Shown: in pieces, positions 1 to 7,760 of the stretch
Layout: every line of letters begins with the position of its first letter
How positions within the stretch are numbered: the first letter of the stretch is position 1
Assembly (NCBI GenBank): GCA_044235645.1
Contig: JBIIHQ010000010.1
Span: 1-64,000 of the forward strand
Origin: OMIW01 sp044235645
GTDB lineage: Bacteria > Bdellovibrionota_C > UBA2361 > OMIW01
Direction of reading: 5' to 3'
Length of the DNA stretch: 64,000 bases
Made by a program: the position numbers and the translations under genes
The notes under the pieces: model-generated
What the model was told of the DNA's origin: nothing
The model's database searches: none
The model's input: the letters and a program-made list of their open reading frames with translations, nothing else

Positions 1-55
1 CCACCTTCGCCTTGAACTTGTCCGTAAATGTTCTTCGTTTTGTTACCGTTTTCAT
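1..55 (-). CDS. IS3-family transposase OrfA, N-terminal fragment (cut by window edge)
   Basis: Eighteen codons are visible, reading MKTVTKRRTFTDKFKAKV. This is the typical start of IS3-family OrfA, a helix-turn-helix protein that begins with a basic stretch and an (R)TFxxxFKAKV motif. The ATG at 55-53 is preceded by AAGGAAGGA at good spacing. OrfA normally works with a frameshifted OrfAB to make the DDE transposase; that part is not in the window. It reads leftwards, away from the IS256-type remnant. Confidence 0.7.
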   Translation of the reverse strand, partial: MKTVTKRRTFTDKFKAKV

Positions 56-127
56 GCGTCCTTCCTTACCAGTTTTCAGACGCAGATTCTACTTAAGCCT
101 GTGGTCCTAAATATGGGGGTAAGCGCA
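1..127 (-). mobile_element. Left end of an IS3-family insertion sequence (runs off the window)
   Basis: On the minus strand the stretch starts with TG at 127 and carries a CCCCAtatTTaGGAC-type end. That style is common in IS3-family terminal repeats, whose ends are 5'-TG...CA-3'. A Shine-Dalgarno (AAGGAAGGA) and an OrfA start at 55 follow. The outer boundary at 127 is inferred from the TG end and from the point where the neighbouring IS256-type reading frame begins. The rest of the element lies outside the window. The family call is good; the exact boundary is moderately supported. Confidence 0.65.
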
Positions 128-131
128 GTCC

Positions 132-1058
132 TTGGAAGGGGCCTTGCCGTGGCTGTACCTGAAGGGTGTATCCAGTGGTGAGATGGAATCAGCTCTTTGC
201 GCTTTGCTTGGTCCCGAGGCCAAAGGGTTGTCAGCCAGCACGGTTGCTCGGCTGAAGCAGCAATGGGGTGAGGAATACCAAGCGTGGCGCAAGAGTCGAT
301 TGGATAAAGATCGCTGGGTATACCTGTGGGCAGACGGCATCTACAGTGGCTTGCGGGCTGAGGACGCCAAGCTTTGTGCCCTGGTGGTTATTGGTGTCAA
401 TGAGTTGGGGGAGAAGCGATTCCTGGCTATTGAGGACGGAATCAGGGAATCAATACAGAGCTGGCGAGAGGTGTTACTGGGGCTCAAAGCCCGTGGCATG
501 AACACCCCGAAGTTGGCTGTCGGCGATGGTGCCATGGGGTTTTGGGCAGCATTGGAGGAGATTTACTCCGACACCCGTCAACAACGGTGCTGGATGCACA
601 AGACCGGCAATGTATTGAACTGCGTGCCTAAATCCGTACAGCAGAAGGTGAAGACTGCGCTCCATGATATCTGGCAGGCTGATACGAAAGAAAATGCGGA
701 GGCAGCGTTCGAGCAGTTCGAGGAATTGTTTGAGGCCAAGTACCCAAAGGCTGTCCAGTGTTTACAGCAGGACCGAGAAGAGCTGCTGGCGTTCTATGAC
801 CTTCCCGCGCAGCACTGGCAAAGCTTGCGGACAACGAACCCAATCGAGTCGACGTTCGGCACAATTCGACACCGAACAAAGCGGTCGAAAGGCTGTCTGA
901 CACGAGATGGTATGCTGCACATGATCTTCAAACTCGGGGAATCTGCTCAAAAGAACTGGCGCCGACAGCGCGGCTTCAGCTACCTCGCCAAGGTGATTAC
1001 TGGAGTCAGATTCAGAGATGGTATTGAAGTGAATTCAGACAACCAGGTCGCCGCTTGA
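132..1058 (+). pseudogene. IS256-family (mutator-type) transposase, N-terminally truncated
   Basis: The 308-residue reading frame matches IS256-type transposases from just before the catalytic region to the C-terminus; intact family members have about 400 residues. The DDE triad is visible: D in WADGIY (about residue 68), D in VGDGAMG (about 132) and E in TNPIESTF (about 239). The diagnostic QRCWMHKTGNVLN block is near 150. The frame opens with TTG at 132, immediately next to the IS3 end, and enters the protein mid-domain at LPWLYLKGVSSGEM. The DNA-binding N-terminus (about 100 residues) is therefore lost. It is probably inactive in cis, although the catalytic residues are intact. Confidence 0.88.
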
Positions 1059-1066
1059 TCCGGTTC

Positions 1067-1092
1067 TTGAACACCAGATTTGACAATAGCTC
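1067..1092. repeat. Candidate right terminal inverted repeat of the IS256-type element
   Basis: TTGAACACCAGATTTGACAA followed by TAGCTC lies just after the transposase stop. IS256-family ends often contain a TTTGACAATA-like core. The partner repeat is not in the window, so the assignment rests on position and resemblance. Confidence 0.5.
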
Positions 1093-1098
1093 ATAAAA

Positions 1099-1710
1099 TT
1101 AATGCCTCCCTTTTAAAGACCCGCACAAAAAGAAGAGTTTCCAAAGAACTACGCTCCCCAATTTTATTGGCAAAGGGATTAATTGATCAAATCCCAAATG
1201 CCCCCGCAAAAGATCCAACCAGTGGGACTCTCCTCGAGCAAAGTCTCCTCTATCTGCCTTCGCTAAAAATCGGGGTATTCCCCGCTCATCAGGGAGCAAC
1301 AGGTCAACCAACAAAAAGGGAACTTCGCGTTGAGTTAATTCTCTTAGACGGCAAAAGAAAATATCAACCTGCTCATCGCTGAAGTGATGCAACACACTAC
1401 TACAGAAGAGCACGTCTGGCTGATAATTTATGGGCAGTGATTCAAGAGCATCATGGTGAATAAAGGTACACGAAAGATCGCCCGCCACCTTCTGAGCTGC
1501 TCTTCTCACATACTCCTCATTAAGGTCGATCCCCACGTATCGAGAGGCAGACTCAAATAAGCCCACATTAATACCTGGCCCACACCCGATATCGAGCACC
1601 GACTTCCCCCGCCAAAGGTGCTCATATTCCCTCACGGGTGCCACCTTTTGATGGTTGAACGGCGCTTGCCAAAGACGGTAGACAAAGGGGGTGTCGAGGA
1701 TGTCTTTCAT
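1099..1710 (-). CDS. Class I SAM-dependent methyltransferase
   Basis: This 203-residue protein has a clear SAM-binding motif I, VLDIGCGPGINVG (about residues 39-51). A motif II acidic residue follows in YVGIDLNEEYV, and a UbiE/Methyltransf_11-like post-motif in FCSSVLHHFSDEQ (about 104-116). The substrate cannot be told from sequence. The ATG at 1710 begins MKDILDTPFVYRLWQAPFNHQ, a lead-in often seen in methyltransferases of polysaccharide or lipid loci. It sits between an IS remnant and two membrane glycosyltransferase-like genes, which suggests modification of a surface glycan or lipid carrier (inference). The stop codon lies only 6 bp from the IS end, but the protein looks complete. Confidence 0.85.
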   Translation of the reverse strand: MKDILDTPFVYRLWQAPFNHQKVAPVREYEHLWRGKSVLDIGCGPGINVGLFESASRYVGIDLNEEYVRRAAQKVAGDLSCTFIHHDALESLPINYQPDVLFCSSVLHHFSDEQVDIFFCRLRELTQREVPFLLVDLLLPDERGIPRFLAKADRGDFARGESHWLDLLRGHLGFDQLIPLPIKLGSVVLWKLFFLCGSLKGRH

Positions 1711-1875
1711 CAGAATTTTTGTTTCGCTGTCACATTGACCCTATTATGATAGGCGTTGATCCTAGTGGTCAATTATTTTATCCAGCCTCTGGCTGCACAA
1801 TTTCATTATTCTGCCGAATTTCAGTCAAACTGCCCACGCCTGAATCCCTCCTGCCCACTTTCTCCCACGCCCACT

Positions 1876-3018
1876 ATGCCCCCCATCACCCACCTTGGCC
1901 AGTTCGGCACCAACGACTTCATCGAATATTGGACGGCATTCCGCCTCTTTCTTGCACAGGATAATCCGTACGACCCAGAACGAATGCTCTTACTCCAAAC
2001 CCAACTCGGCTGGACCGCCCAGAACCCTCTGATGATGTGGAACCCACCCTGGTTGCTTCTGCTTCTGTCGCCGATTCTCTTGTGGGACTTCGGTACTGCA
2101 GCTTCGATCTGGTTAGCAATAAACGTGGTCTTCGTCGGATTGACCGTATTCTTCACTCTCGACCTCCTCAACATTCGTCGCCGATCACCCGCTCAGTACC
2201 TCATCGCTATCTCCCTCGCGTTCACCTTCTTTCCACTGTATAACTCCCTCAAGGTCGGACAGCTTGGCGGACTCCTCGGACTCGCCTGCCTCGGTGGCAT
2301 CTGGGGAATTATTCGGCGCAGATACGGCATGGCTGCTGTTTTCCTCCCGCTCTGGTCAATAAAGGCACACCTTTTCCTTCCCCTTGCTACTCTCCTTTTC
2401 TTTCGCAGCATCCGACATCGACACCTCTGGCAGGCGATGATCCCCGCGGGGGCTCTTCTTGGCATTCTCATTCTCGTAAGCGAGCTGATCCATCCGCACG
2501 CCATCGCCCAATGGCTTGCGGGTGTTAAGGGTGGGCAAGTCGGCGATCGGGTTGAGGGGGTAGATCAGTGGATCGGAGCATCGCTTACCGGTGGGGTGCG
2601 TTTACTGTTCGCCAGAGGAGAAATGGTCCCTGTTTGGCCGATGATCATAGTACCCGCAATCGGTGTTTGTATCGTCGCCATCCTCGCGATTCGTTCCCAA
2701 AAAAGCGACGTCTTTTCGGAACTCTCGATCCTTACGATTCTCATCTCCGCCTGTTTTGCCCCATTTGGCTGGGTTTTCGACCTTGCTATTCTAGTGCCGG
2801 TGTATCTTTTGTGTGTACTTGAAGGGCTTCAAGGTAATGCCTCAGTTCAAGCTCGCTGTGCAGCAGCGCTAGTGGTGCTTGTTCAGATAGGTGGGTGGAT
2901 CCAGTATTGGAACACCGACTTTAGGGGGCATCACCATTTTATCTGGATGCCCTTAGTAACGGGACTGGGGTGTGGGTGCTACGCGTGGTCGCGGATGGAT
3001 TCTGCGAGGGAGACGTGA
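1876..3018 (+). CDS. Glycosyltransferase family 87-like (DUF2029) membrane protein
   Basis: A polytopic membrane protein of 380 residues from this start. The motif NDFIEYWTAFRLFLAQDNPYDPE (given here by its key residues D14, Y17, W18, N29-P30-Y31) and WNPPWLLLLLSP near residue 57 are characteristic of GT87. These are polyprenol-phosphate-sugar-dependent GT-C mannosyl- or arabinofuranosyl-type transferases. About eight hydrophobic segments follow. The frame stays open upstream to 1756, and that extra stretch (FIQPLAAQF) is weakly hydrophobic. Family members normally have one transmembrane helix before the DF-Y motif, so either translation starts further upstream or this copy lacks it. The sugar and acceptor are unknown. 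It converges with the gene ending at 3078. Confidence 0.72.
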   Translation: MPPITHLGQFGTNDFIEYWTAFRLFLAQDNPYDPERMLLLQTQLGWTAQNPLMMWNPPWLLLLLSPILLWDFGTAASIWLAINVVFVGLTVFFTLDLLNIRRRSPAQYLIAISLAFTFFPLYNSLKVGQLGGLLGLACLGGIWGIIRRRYGMAAVFLPLWSIKAHLFLPLATLLFFRSIRHRHLWQAMIPAGALLGILILVSELIHPHAIAQWLAGVKGGQVGDRVEGVDQWIGASLTGGVRLLFARGEMVPVWPMIIVPAIGVCIVAILAIRSQKSDVFSELSILTILISACFAPFGWVFDLAILVPVYLLCVLEGLQGNASVQARCAAALVVLVQIGGWIQYWNTDFRGHHHFIWMPLVTGLGCGCYAWSRMDSARET

Positions 3019-3077
3019 TATGCGACACCCACTCTGATGCCTATTCCCCTTTTTCGGGCTCATTGTGGTATTTCGGA

Positions 3078-4238
3078 TCATGTAAGACGGTTTTTCAGCT
3101 CTTTAAAGAGTTGACATTCCAAATAATTACTGACAAAGACAGAGGTAAGGGCGATAAAAGTCATGAGGAAGCGGTTACTAAAATGACTCAAATACCAATA
3201 GTCATATTTCGCATAAAATAATAGCTGAATAAGACAGATTATGCAGATGAGGGCAATTTTTTTCGAGTGCCCTATTTTCTTGGAAGAAAAAAAACCTAAA
3301 AAAGCGAAATACAAAATGGGATTAGTCACAATAATCCCTGAGGTAGGAGCAAACAGAATCTGACAGACACCCATTAACAAAGGTTGATTGAATCTATCGG
3401 CATGATTTCGGAACATGATCTCGTCGGTAGTGGAGCCTGCGACAACATTTAGCTGATATCCCGTCTCAAACGGAGAACCAAATAAGAGATAATTTGTCAG
3501 GAAAAATGGTGTCAGGGCAGCAAGAAATACGACTGACGACTTAAAGGTAGTAAAAATATTTTGCCAGAGGTGTTCAAAGGTATCAGAGCTCAAACGTTCT
3601 TTTTTGCTCTCGACAAATCCTGCTGACAAAACAATGACTCCCGCAATAGGGGCATTGGCTACCTTGGCGAATACCGACAAACCGAGCAGAAATGCACCCA
3701 CATAACATCTGCCAATCATTACAAGATAAAGTCCGACCAAGACGAATACAGAGGAAAATACGTCAGGCGAATAATTATACACATAATCGAGGAATAGGGT
3801 GCACGACGCGTAAAGAATCGAGGTGACAAGCGATGTTAAATCACTGAAGAACAGGCGATTTATCTTAAATATTGTTACTATAAGCAGCGCACAATTGATT
3901 ATATTGAAGAATAGTAATCCATGACTCCCGAATAAAATAAAGAAGGGCACTGAAACGAATGACATAAAAATGGGATGTTTTGGTACAAATCCATTTTTCC
4001 CTAATGCAAGCTGGCCATTTAACAGATCGCCCGAAATGTTATTGGCGATTAACAGATCGTGGTCGTCTATGAGTGATACGATAACAGCTTGATAGTAGAC
4101 GCAGTCTCCTTTCAAAAACTCCTCCTGAGACACAAGGCGAGAGAGAACCGCAGGTGTGTAGAGGAGAAAGAGATAAAGGAGAATTAATATAATAAAACAG
4201 CGATCCGAGCGATAGATTCGCGCATTTGGTGATGCCAT
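3078..4238 (-). CDS. GT-C-type polytopic membrane glycosyltransferase-like protein
   Basis: A 386-residue protein with about nine hydrophobic segments, the first being CFIILILLYLFLLYTPAVL. The loop after helix 1 contains GDCVYYQAVIVSLIDDHDL and then NNISGD. It resembles the GDEPHYL...SLL.DGDL..NN loop of ArnT/PMT-like GT-C enzymes that use lipid-linked sugar donors; here E/D-rich residues and Y-Y replace the usual DEPHY. The frame extends upstream to 4703, but that part overlaps fliD antisense and reads as non-protein. I chose ATG 4238; ATG 4283 is an alternative. Base composition is markedly AT-rich against its neighbours, which suggests transfer. The donor and acceptor are unknown. Confidence 0.62.
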   Translation of the reverse strand: MASPNARIYRSDRCFIILILLYLFLLYTPAVLSRLVSQEEFLKGDCVYYQAVIVSLIDDHDLLIANNISGDLLNGQLALGKNGFVPKHPIFMSFVSVPFFILFGSHGLLFFNIINCALLIVTIFKINRLFFSDLTSLVTSILYASCTLFLDYVYNYSPDVFSSVFVLVGLYLVMIGRCYVGAFLLGLSVFAKVANAPIAGVIVLSAGFVESKKERLSSDTFEHLWQNIFTTFKSSVVFLAALTPFFLTNYLLFGSPFETGYQLNVVAGSTTDEIMFRNHADRFNQPLLMGVCQILFAPTSGIIVTNPILYFAFLGFFSSKKIGHSKKIALICIICLIQLLFYAKYDYWYLSHFSNRFLMTFIALTSVFVSNYLECQLFKELKNRLT

Positions 4239-4599
4239 GATCTGGTATGTCCGGTGAAGCTTCCGCGGAGTTTTCACACCCATTACCTGGGCATCTTGAC
4301 ACTTATCATACCGACGGTAAATGCGGAAAAACGGGGATAAGAAAGTCCGTAGCGGCTCTTGATTCAAGTGACTGGATGTCCTCCATCGGTTTTCGGCACA
4401 ATCAAGCGGCGCGCTGATGCTCCGGACCCCAGATTGCGTGAAACCACTGTTCAAATTACCTTTACTTTTCCGACTTCCACGGGCCGCGCCTCGAATTTTT
4501 TCTCTCAAGTTCCATCCAGCAGCCAGCCGATCTCTCTTGAAGATTACCAAGGACCGCTGCGCTGAGGCCTCTCCTTTCAAACACCATTGTGGTACCCCC
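4239..4599. other. Divergent intergenic region between the GT-C-like gene and fliD
   Basis: The stretch carries open frames on both strands that extend the neighbouring genes, but neither extension resembles protein. A GCCGATCT at 4526-4533 resembles the -10 element of a flagellar sigma28 promoter. The only upstream TCAA lies about 17 bases away instead of 15, so it is weak. No RNA or repeat was recognised. Confidence 0.4.
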
Positions 4600-6003
4600 A
4601 TGCCCACCCTCTCCTTCCCCGGCATAGCGTCGGGCCTCGACACTGACTCCCTCGTGCGCGCCACACTCGCGCAGCGGAGGAAATCCCAGATCGCCCCTCT
4701 CACTCAACGCATCTCCGAACTCCAGGACACAAACGACGCCTTGGGCGGCCTTTCCTCTCGGTTGGCGGCTCTCAAGGGTGCAGCGTTGGGGTTTCGGGCG
4801 GTCAGTGGTGGTGGAATGGCGAAGCGGTTCTCTTCGAGTAATGAAGGAGTTGTATCGGGGGTAGCGGGGAATGGGGCGCCAGTTGGGTCTTTTGAAGTGT
4901 CGGTACTCTCGCTTGCAAAACAGGGTATTGGATCATTTGATGACCGTTTTTCGTCCTCTTTTGCGCTGGTCACTGGGGGGATTGATAATAATGCCTCAGA
5001 GGAAGATCGGAGTCTGTCGGTTACTTTCGGGAGTGGGTCGGGAGCAGAAACGGTACGGGTCTCCTTGACAAGTACGACCTCTGCAACAGAGCTGGTCGAC
5101 GCATTTAATTCGCAGGCGACCCGTGGGAGCGCGGCGTTGGTTAATCAAGGCTCGGCGTCATCACCGAGTTATGCAATCGTGTTTTCGGCGAAAAACTCCG
5201 GTGTTGATGCTGGCTCGGTGTCACTCTCGGTGGGCCCTGCCGTTACGGCGACGGGCGCGTTTCAGGGAACGACGATATCCGCTGCCTCTGATGCGACCTT
5301 TTCGATGTCGGGTCTTGGGGGGACGATTCGGCGATCAGGCAATACGGTGAGCGATATTGTGCCGGGATTGTCTCTGAATCTTGCGTCCACCGGTAGCGCG
5401 ACCTTCTCGGTGAAGTCGGACCCGTCGAGGACCATAAAGGCGGTTCGTGAAGTCATTGATGCGTTCAATCAGGTTGTCTCGTTTGCGACGGAGCAAGATC
5501 TGGTCTCGGTCACCAACGATATACAGGGTCCAACTGCAGTATTCTCCCCTCTTGCGGGAACGCAGATCGACGAGGGGATTCTCTCGGCGATTCGCGGGGC
5601 GTTTCGGGGGGTAAGTCTGGGTGGATCGGGGAGCGTTAATTCGCTGGCTGATCTTGGGATTACCTCAACACGTCAGGGGACGCTCTCCCTCGATGAGAGC
5701 AAACTCTCTGCAGCAATTGCAACCGACCCGGCGCAAGTCGACCAGCTGCTTCAGCGGGTCGGTGATTCTTTGGCAGCCCCAGGCGGAACGATTGATCTTT
5801 TTACCCGATACGGCGGTCAGATCGATAGTATCAAACAATCGAATACTCGTCAGGTAGAGGGGTACAACCGCCGCGCGGAGGCGGTCGAGAAATTGCTCGC
5901 ACGCGCAGAGGAGCAGATGCGAAGTCAGTTCAGTCGACTTGAATCTTTGATGGGGGGATTACAACAACAGCAGATCTCACTCTCGGCATTGATACGAAGG
6001 TAA
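4600..6003 (+). CDS. fliD: Flagellar filament capping protein FliD (hook-associated protein 2)
   Basis: FliD forms the pentameric cap that polymerises flagellin at the growing filament tip; it is exported through the flagellar type III system. The protein starts MPTLSFPGIASGLDTDSLV, the canonical FliD N-terminal motif (IxSGLDxxxLV). It is 467 residues, close to the family's usual length. The N-terminal coiled-coil region (about 20-75) and the C-terminal helical region ending LMGGLQQQQISLSALIRR are visible; such ends form the D0 legs. The middle is rich in Ser, Thr and Gly, as is usual for exported D2/D3 domains. ATG 4600 was chosen because homology begins exactly there, although the frame is open upstream. 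No other flagellar gene lies nearby (fliS and fliC usually neighbour fliD), so the flagellar genes are dispersed. Confidence 0.93.
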   Translation: MPTLSFPGIASGLDTDSLVRATLAQRRKSQIAPLTQRISELQDTNDALGGLSSRLAALKGAALGFRAVSGGGMAKRFSSSNEGVVSGVAGNGAPVGSFEVSVLSLAKQGIGSFDDRFSSSFALVTGGIDNNASEEDRSLSVTFGSGSGAETVRVSLTSTTSATELVDAFNSQATRGSAALVNQGSASSPSYAIVFSAKNSGVDAGSVSLSVGPAVTATGAFQGTTISAASDATFSMSGLGGTIRRSGNTVSDIVPGLSLNLASTGSATFSVKSDPSRTIKAVREVIDAFNQVVSFATEQDLVSVTNDIQGPTAVFSPLAGTQIDEGILSAIRGAFRGVSLGGSGSVNSLADLGITSTRQGTLSLDESKLSAAIATDPAQVDQLLQRVGDSLAAPGGTIDLFTRYGGQIDSIKQSNTRQVEGYNRRAEAVEKLLARAEEQMRSQFSRLESLMGGLQQQQISLSALIRR

Positions 6004-6013
6004 GGGTGTGCCT

Positions 6014-6247
6014 CTACTGGCGAAGCCAGCCGATCAATCGCAGAATAAGATAGAAAAGACCGTTAAGGACAATGAGAGTTGTGACGGGAAAATAGAACGA
6101 AACCCGCTCGCCGGTGATGGCGACATCGCCAGGAAGGTGACCGATCCACGAAAAAGCACGCGGAGCCCAAACAAGGATGGCACCGATGGCGGCGAGCACA
6201 GCACCGCCGAGAATGAGATATCCTCCGATGGTTTGGGTGGTGTGCAT
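6014..6247 (-). CDS. DUF2905 family small membrane protein
   Basis: 77 residues with two hydrophobic helices (about 6-28 and 52-73) joined by the conserved loop FSWIGHLPGDVAITGERVSFYFP. The LPGD and short-loop pattern define DUF2905, a widespread inner-membrane family without known function. ATG 6247 is preceded by GAGG. It faces fliD (10 bp between their stops) and is divergent from the tat genes. Confidence 0.85.
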   Translation of the reverse strand: MHTTQTIGGYLILGGAVLAAIGAILVWAPRAFSWIGHLPGDVAITGERVSFYFPVTTLIVLNGLFYLILRLIGWLRQ

Positions 6248-6388
6248 GGTGGCCTCTTTTCTCCGTGAGGTTGTTCAATTCCCGCCCCGTCGTTCTCTTC
6301 TCCCCTTTCTTGGGGTATCCTTACCGGCGTAATCGCTTTGCTTCGTCACTGCGCTCTTGTTCTCAAACCCTTCCAGGAGATTTATACC

Positions 6389-6694
6389 ATGTTTGGCCTC
6401 GGAGCAGGAGAGCTTGTCCTTGTTGTGGTGATAGCACTCGTGGTTTTTGGGCCCGAGAAGATCCCGGAGATCGCGAGGTGGCTCGGAAAGACCTCGGCTG
6501 AACTGCGACGAATGAGTGATTCGGTGCGACGGGAATTTTATAACGGATTATATGTACCCCCGCGGGAACCTTCGGCAAAGGAGGCCCGGGCAACATCGTT
6601 AGTCGCTGAGCCCGCAAAAGGTTCGACCGGTTCGAGAGCGGATCTACCCGCAAGCGACCATTCCTCACCCCCTTCTTCCGTGGGCGATAGCTGA
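6389..6694 (+). CDS. tatB: Sec-independent translocase protein TatA/TatB
   Basis: 101 residues. There is an N-terminal transmembrane helix (GELVLVVVIALVVF, about residues 7-20), then the hallmark FGPEKIPEIARWLGK hinge and an amphipathic helix (about 24-45), and then a polar Pro/Ser/Ala-rich tail. The E8 polar residue in the helix and the longer, RRMSDSVRREF-type amphipathic helix look more TatB-like than TatA-like, but one protein may serve both roles. The internal ATG 6389 with AGGAGA upstream is the start; the frame upstream of it is not TatA-like. tatC begins 8 bp after the stop, so they are co-transcribed. Confidence 0.85.
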   Translation: MFGLGAGELVLVVVIALVVFGPEKIPEIARWLGKTSAELRRMSDSVRREFYNGLYVPPREPSAKEARATSLVAEPAKGSTGSRADLPASDHSSPPSSVGDS

Positions 6695-6701
6695 GGTTTC
6701 C

Positions 6702-7517
6702 ATGACACTCGATCAGGTCTTCAATGGCGATCCGACGCCTCCCCCATCCCCCGAAAGGACAGCTGAGATGCCCCTCCTTGAGCACCTTGCGGAGCTTCGA
6801 CGAAGGATCGTGGTATCCGCTTTAGTCGTGCTCCTCGGTGCGTGCGTTTCTTACTCGTTTGCCGCCCCTCTTTTTGCCTTTCTGACCTCACCTCATTACG
6901 CTTCGTTTCCGCCAAACTCCCTCATAGGAACGGGACCTGCCGAGGCGTTTGTTTTAAAGATAAAGGTGGCCTTATTTGCATCGCTCTTCTTGACTTCACC
7001 GATTTTGTTTTATCAACTCTGGCTCTTTGTCGCGCCAGGACTCCTCGATCGTGAAAAACGGCTGGTGGTGCCGTTCGTTGTAGCAACATCGATGCTTTTC
7101 CTTCTCGGTGCAGGCTCCGCTTACACCACCCTGGTACCGATCAGCATCGCCTTCTTTCGATCACAGTACGACTCGATCGGGGTAACGCCCGCGATCACAC
7201 TTCGGGAGCACGTGAGCCTCATGATGCGGTTGTTACTGGGTTGTGGATTTGTTGCTCAGCTTCCCGTGATCGCTTACTTTGCGGGGCGGCTGGGGTTAGT
7301 GTCGGCTTCTTTTCTTCTGGGCAAATTAAGGCACGCAACGGTGATTATCTTTATCATCGCGGCGATCATTACTCCAACCCCTGATATCGTGACACAATGC
7401 GTATTTGCGCTTCCGCTCTTGGGATTGTACGCGATAAGTATTGGAATTGTCTGGATTGTTAATCCCAGCGCGAAAAAAGATGGGCAAGCAAATCGCTTTT
7501 CACGGGATGGCGTTTGA
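6702..7517 (+). CDS. tatC: Sec-independent protein translocase protein TatC
   Basis: TatC is the six-helix receptor that binds twin-arginine signal peptides and recruits TatA/B. The signature MPLLEHLAELRRRI (about residues 23-36) is the cytosolic N-terminal signal-peptide site, with Glu and Arg residues in the expected places. FYQLWLFVAPGLLDREKR (about 104-121) is the conserved first cytoplasmic loop. The glutamate-containing helix and the C-terminal AAIITPTPDIVTQ motif are also present. At 271 residues it is near normal length. It forms an operon with the upstream tatA/B gene; a strong hairpin with a T-run follows at 7549-7617. Confidence 0.95.
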   Translation: MTLDQVFNGDPTPPPSPERTAEMPLLEHLAELRRRIVVSALVVLLGACVSYSFAAPLFAFLTSPHYASFPPNSLIGTGPAEAFVLKIKVALFASLFLTSPILFYQLWLFVAPGLLDREKRLVVPFVVATSMLFLLGAGSAYTTLVPISIAFFRSQYDSIGVTPAITLREHVSLMMRLLLGCGFVAQLPVIAYFAGRLGLVSASFLLGKLRHATVIIFIIAAIITPTPDIVTQCVFALPLLGLYAISIGIVWIVNPSAKKDGQANRFSRDGV

Positions 7518-7548
7518 TTAACGTCGTTATTTTCGGCAATATAAGGCG

Positions 7549-7617
7549 AGGTCCTCTGGTGCAGCCCCTCCCTCCCCAGGTATCAGCTTCCCGGGGTTCA
7601 CTGCGGGGACCTTTTTT
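7549..7617 (+). terminator. Long structured hairpin with T-run downstream of tatC
   Basis: AGGTCC (7549-7554) pairs with GGACCT (7607-7612), GCAG (7561-7564) with CTGC (7601-7604), and CCCC (7565-7568) with GGGG (7593-7596). The structure ends in TTTTTT (7612-7617). This fits a Rho-independent terminator for tatBC. The internal part (7569-7592) is long and unusual for a simple terminator, so a small structured RNA is possible. Confidence 0.6.
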
Positions 7618-7760
7618 ATTCTGCACCCCTCCCCCCGCACCGCTCAATCCACCGAGATTGCTCCAACCCCTTATCTTAGATCACCTCTTGAGGTATGCTT
7701 CGCCCGTCCCTTGACGGTAGGGAGAGCCGCTCAACACATTTCTTTCTTTGCGAGACAACC

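Larger units (their letters stand above)
128..1092 (+). mobile_element. IS256-family element, left part missing
   Basis: The element contains the C-terminal three quarters of a mutator-type (IS256) transposase. It ends near 1092 in a sequence resembling IS256-type ends (TTTGACAATAGCTC). The left part is absent because the IS3 end abuts it at about 127/128. The right end lies 6 bp before the stop codon of the convergent methyltransferase gene. Target-site duplications cannot be judged because the left end is out of view. Confidence 0.7.

Noticed and set aside
1080..1382. 100-codon plus-strand frame after the IS256 remnant
   Set aside because: It is antisense to the methyltransferase gene, which has clear motifs; this frame has none.
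4501..4540. Possible flagellar sigma28 promoter for fliD
   Set aside because: GCCGATCT matches the -10 moderately, but the -35-like TCAA is at the wrong spacing and the match is weak.
3078..4703. Long N-terminal extension of the GT-C-like gene
   Set aside because: Residues before about 4283 overlap fliD antisense and read as noise; homology and hydrophobic pattern begin near ATG 4238.
7549..7617. Possible 4.5S signal recognition particle RNA
   Set aside because: The apical conserved GGAAG/GCAGC-type loop motif is not present on either strand; the element fits a terminator-like hairpin better.
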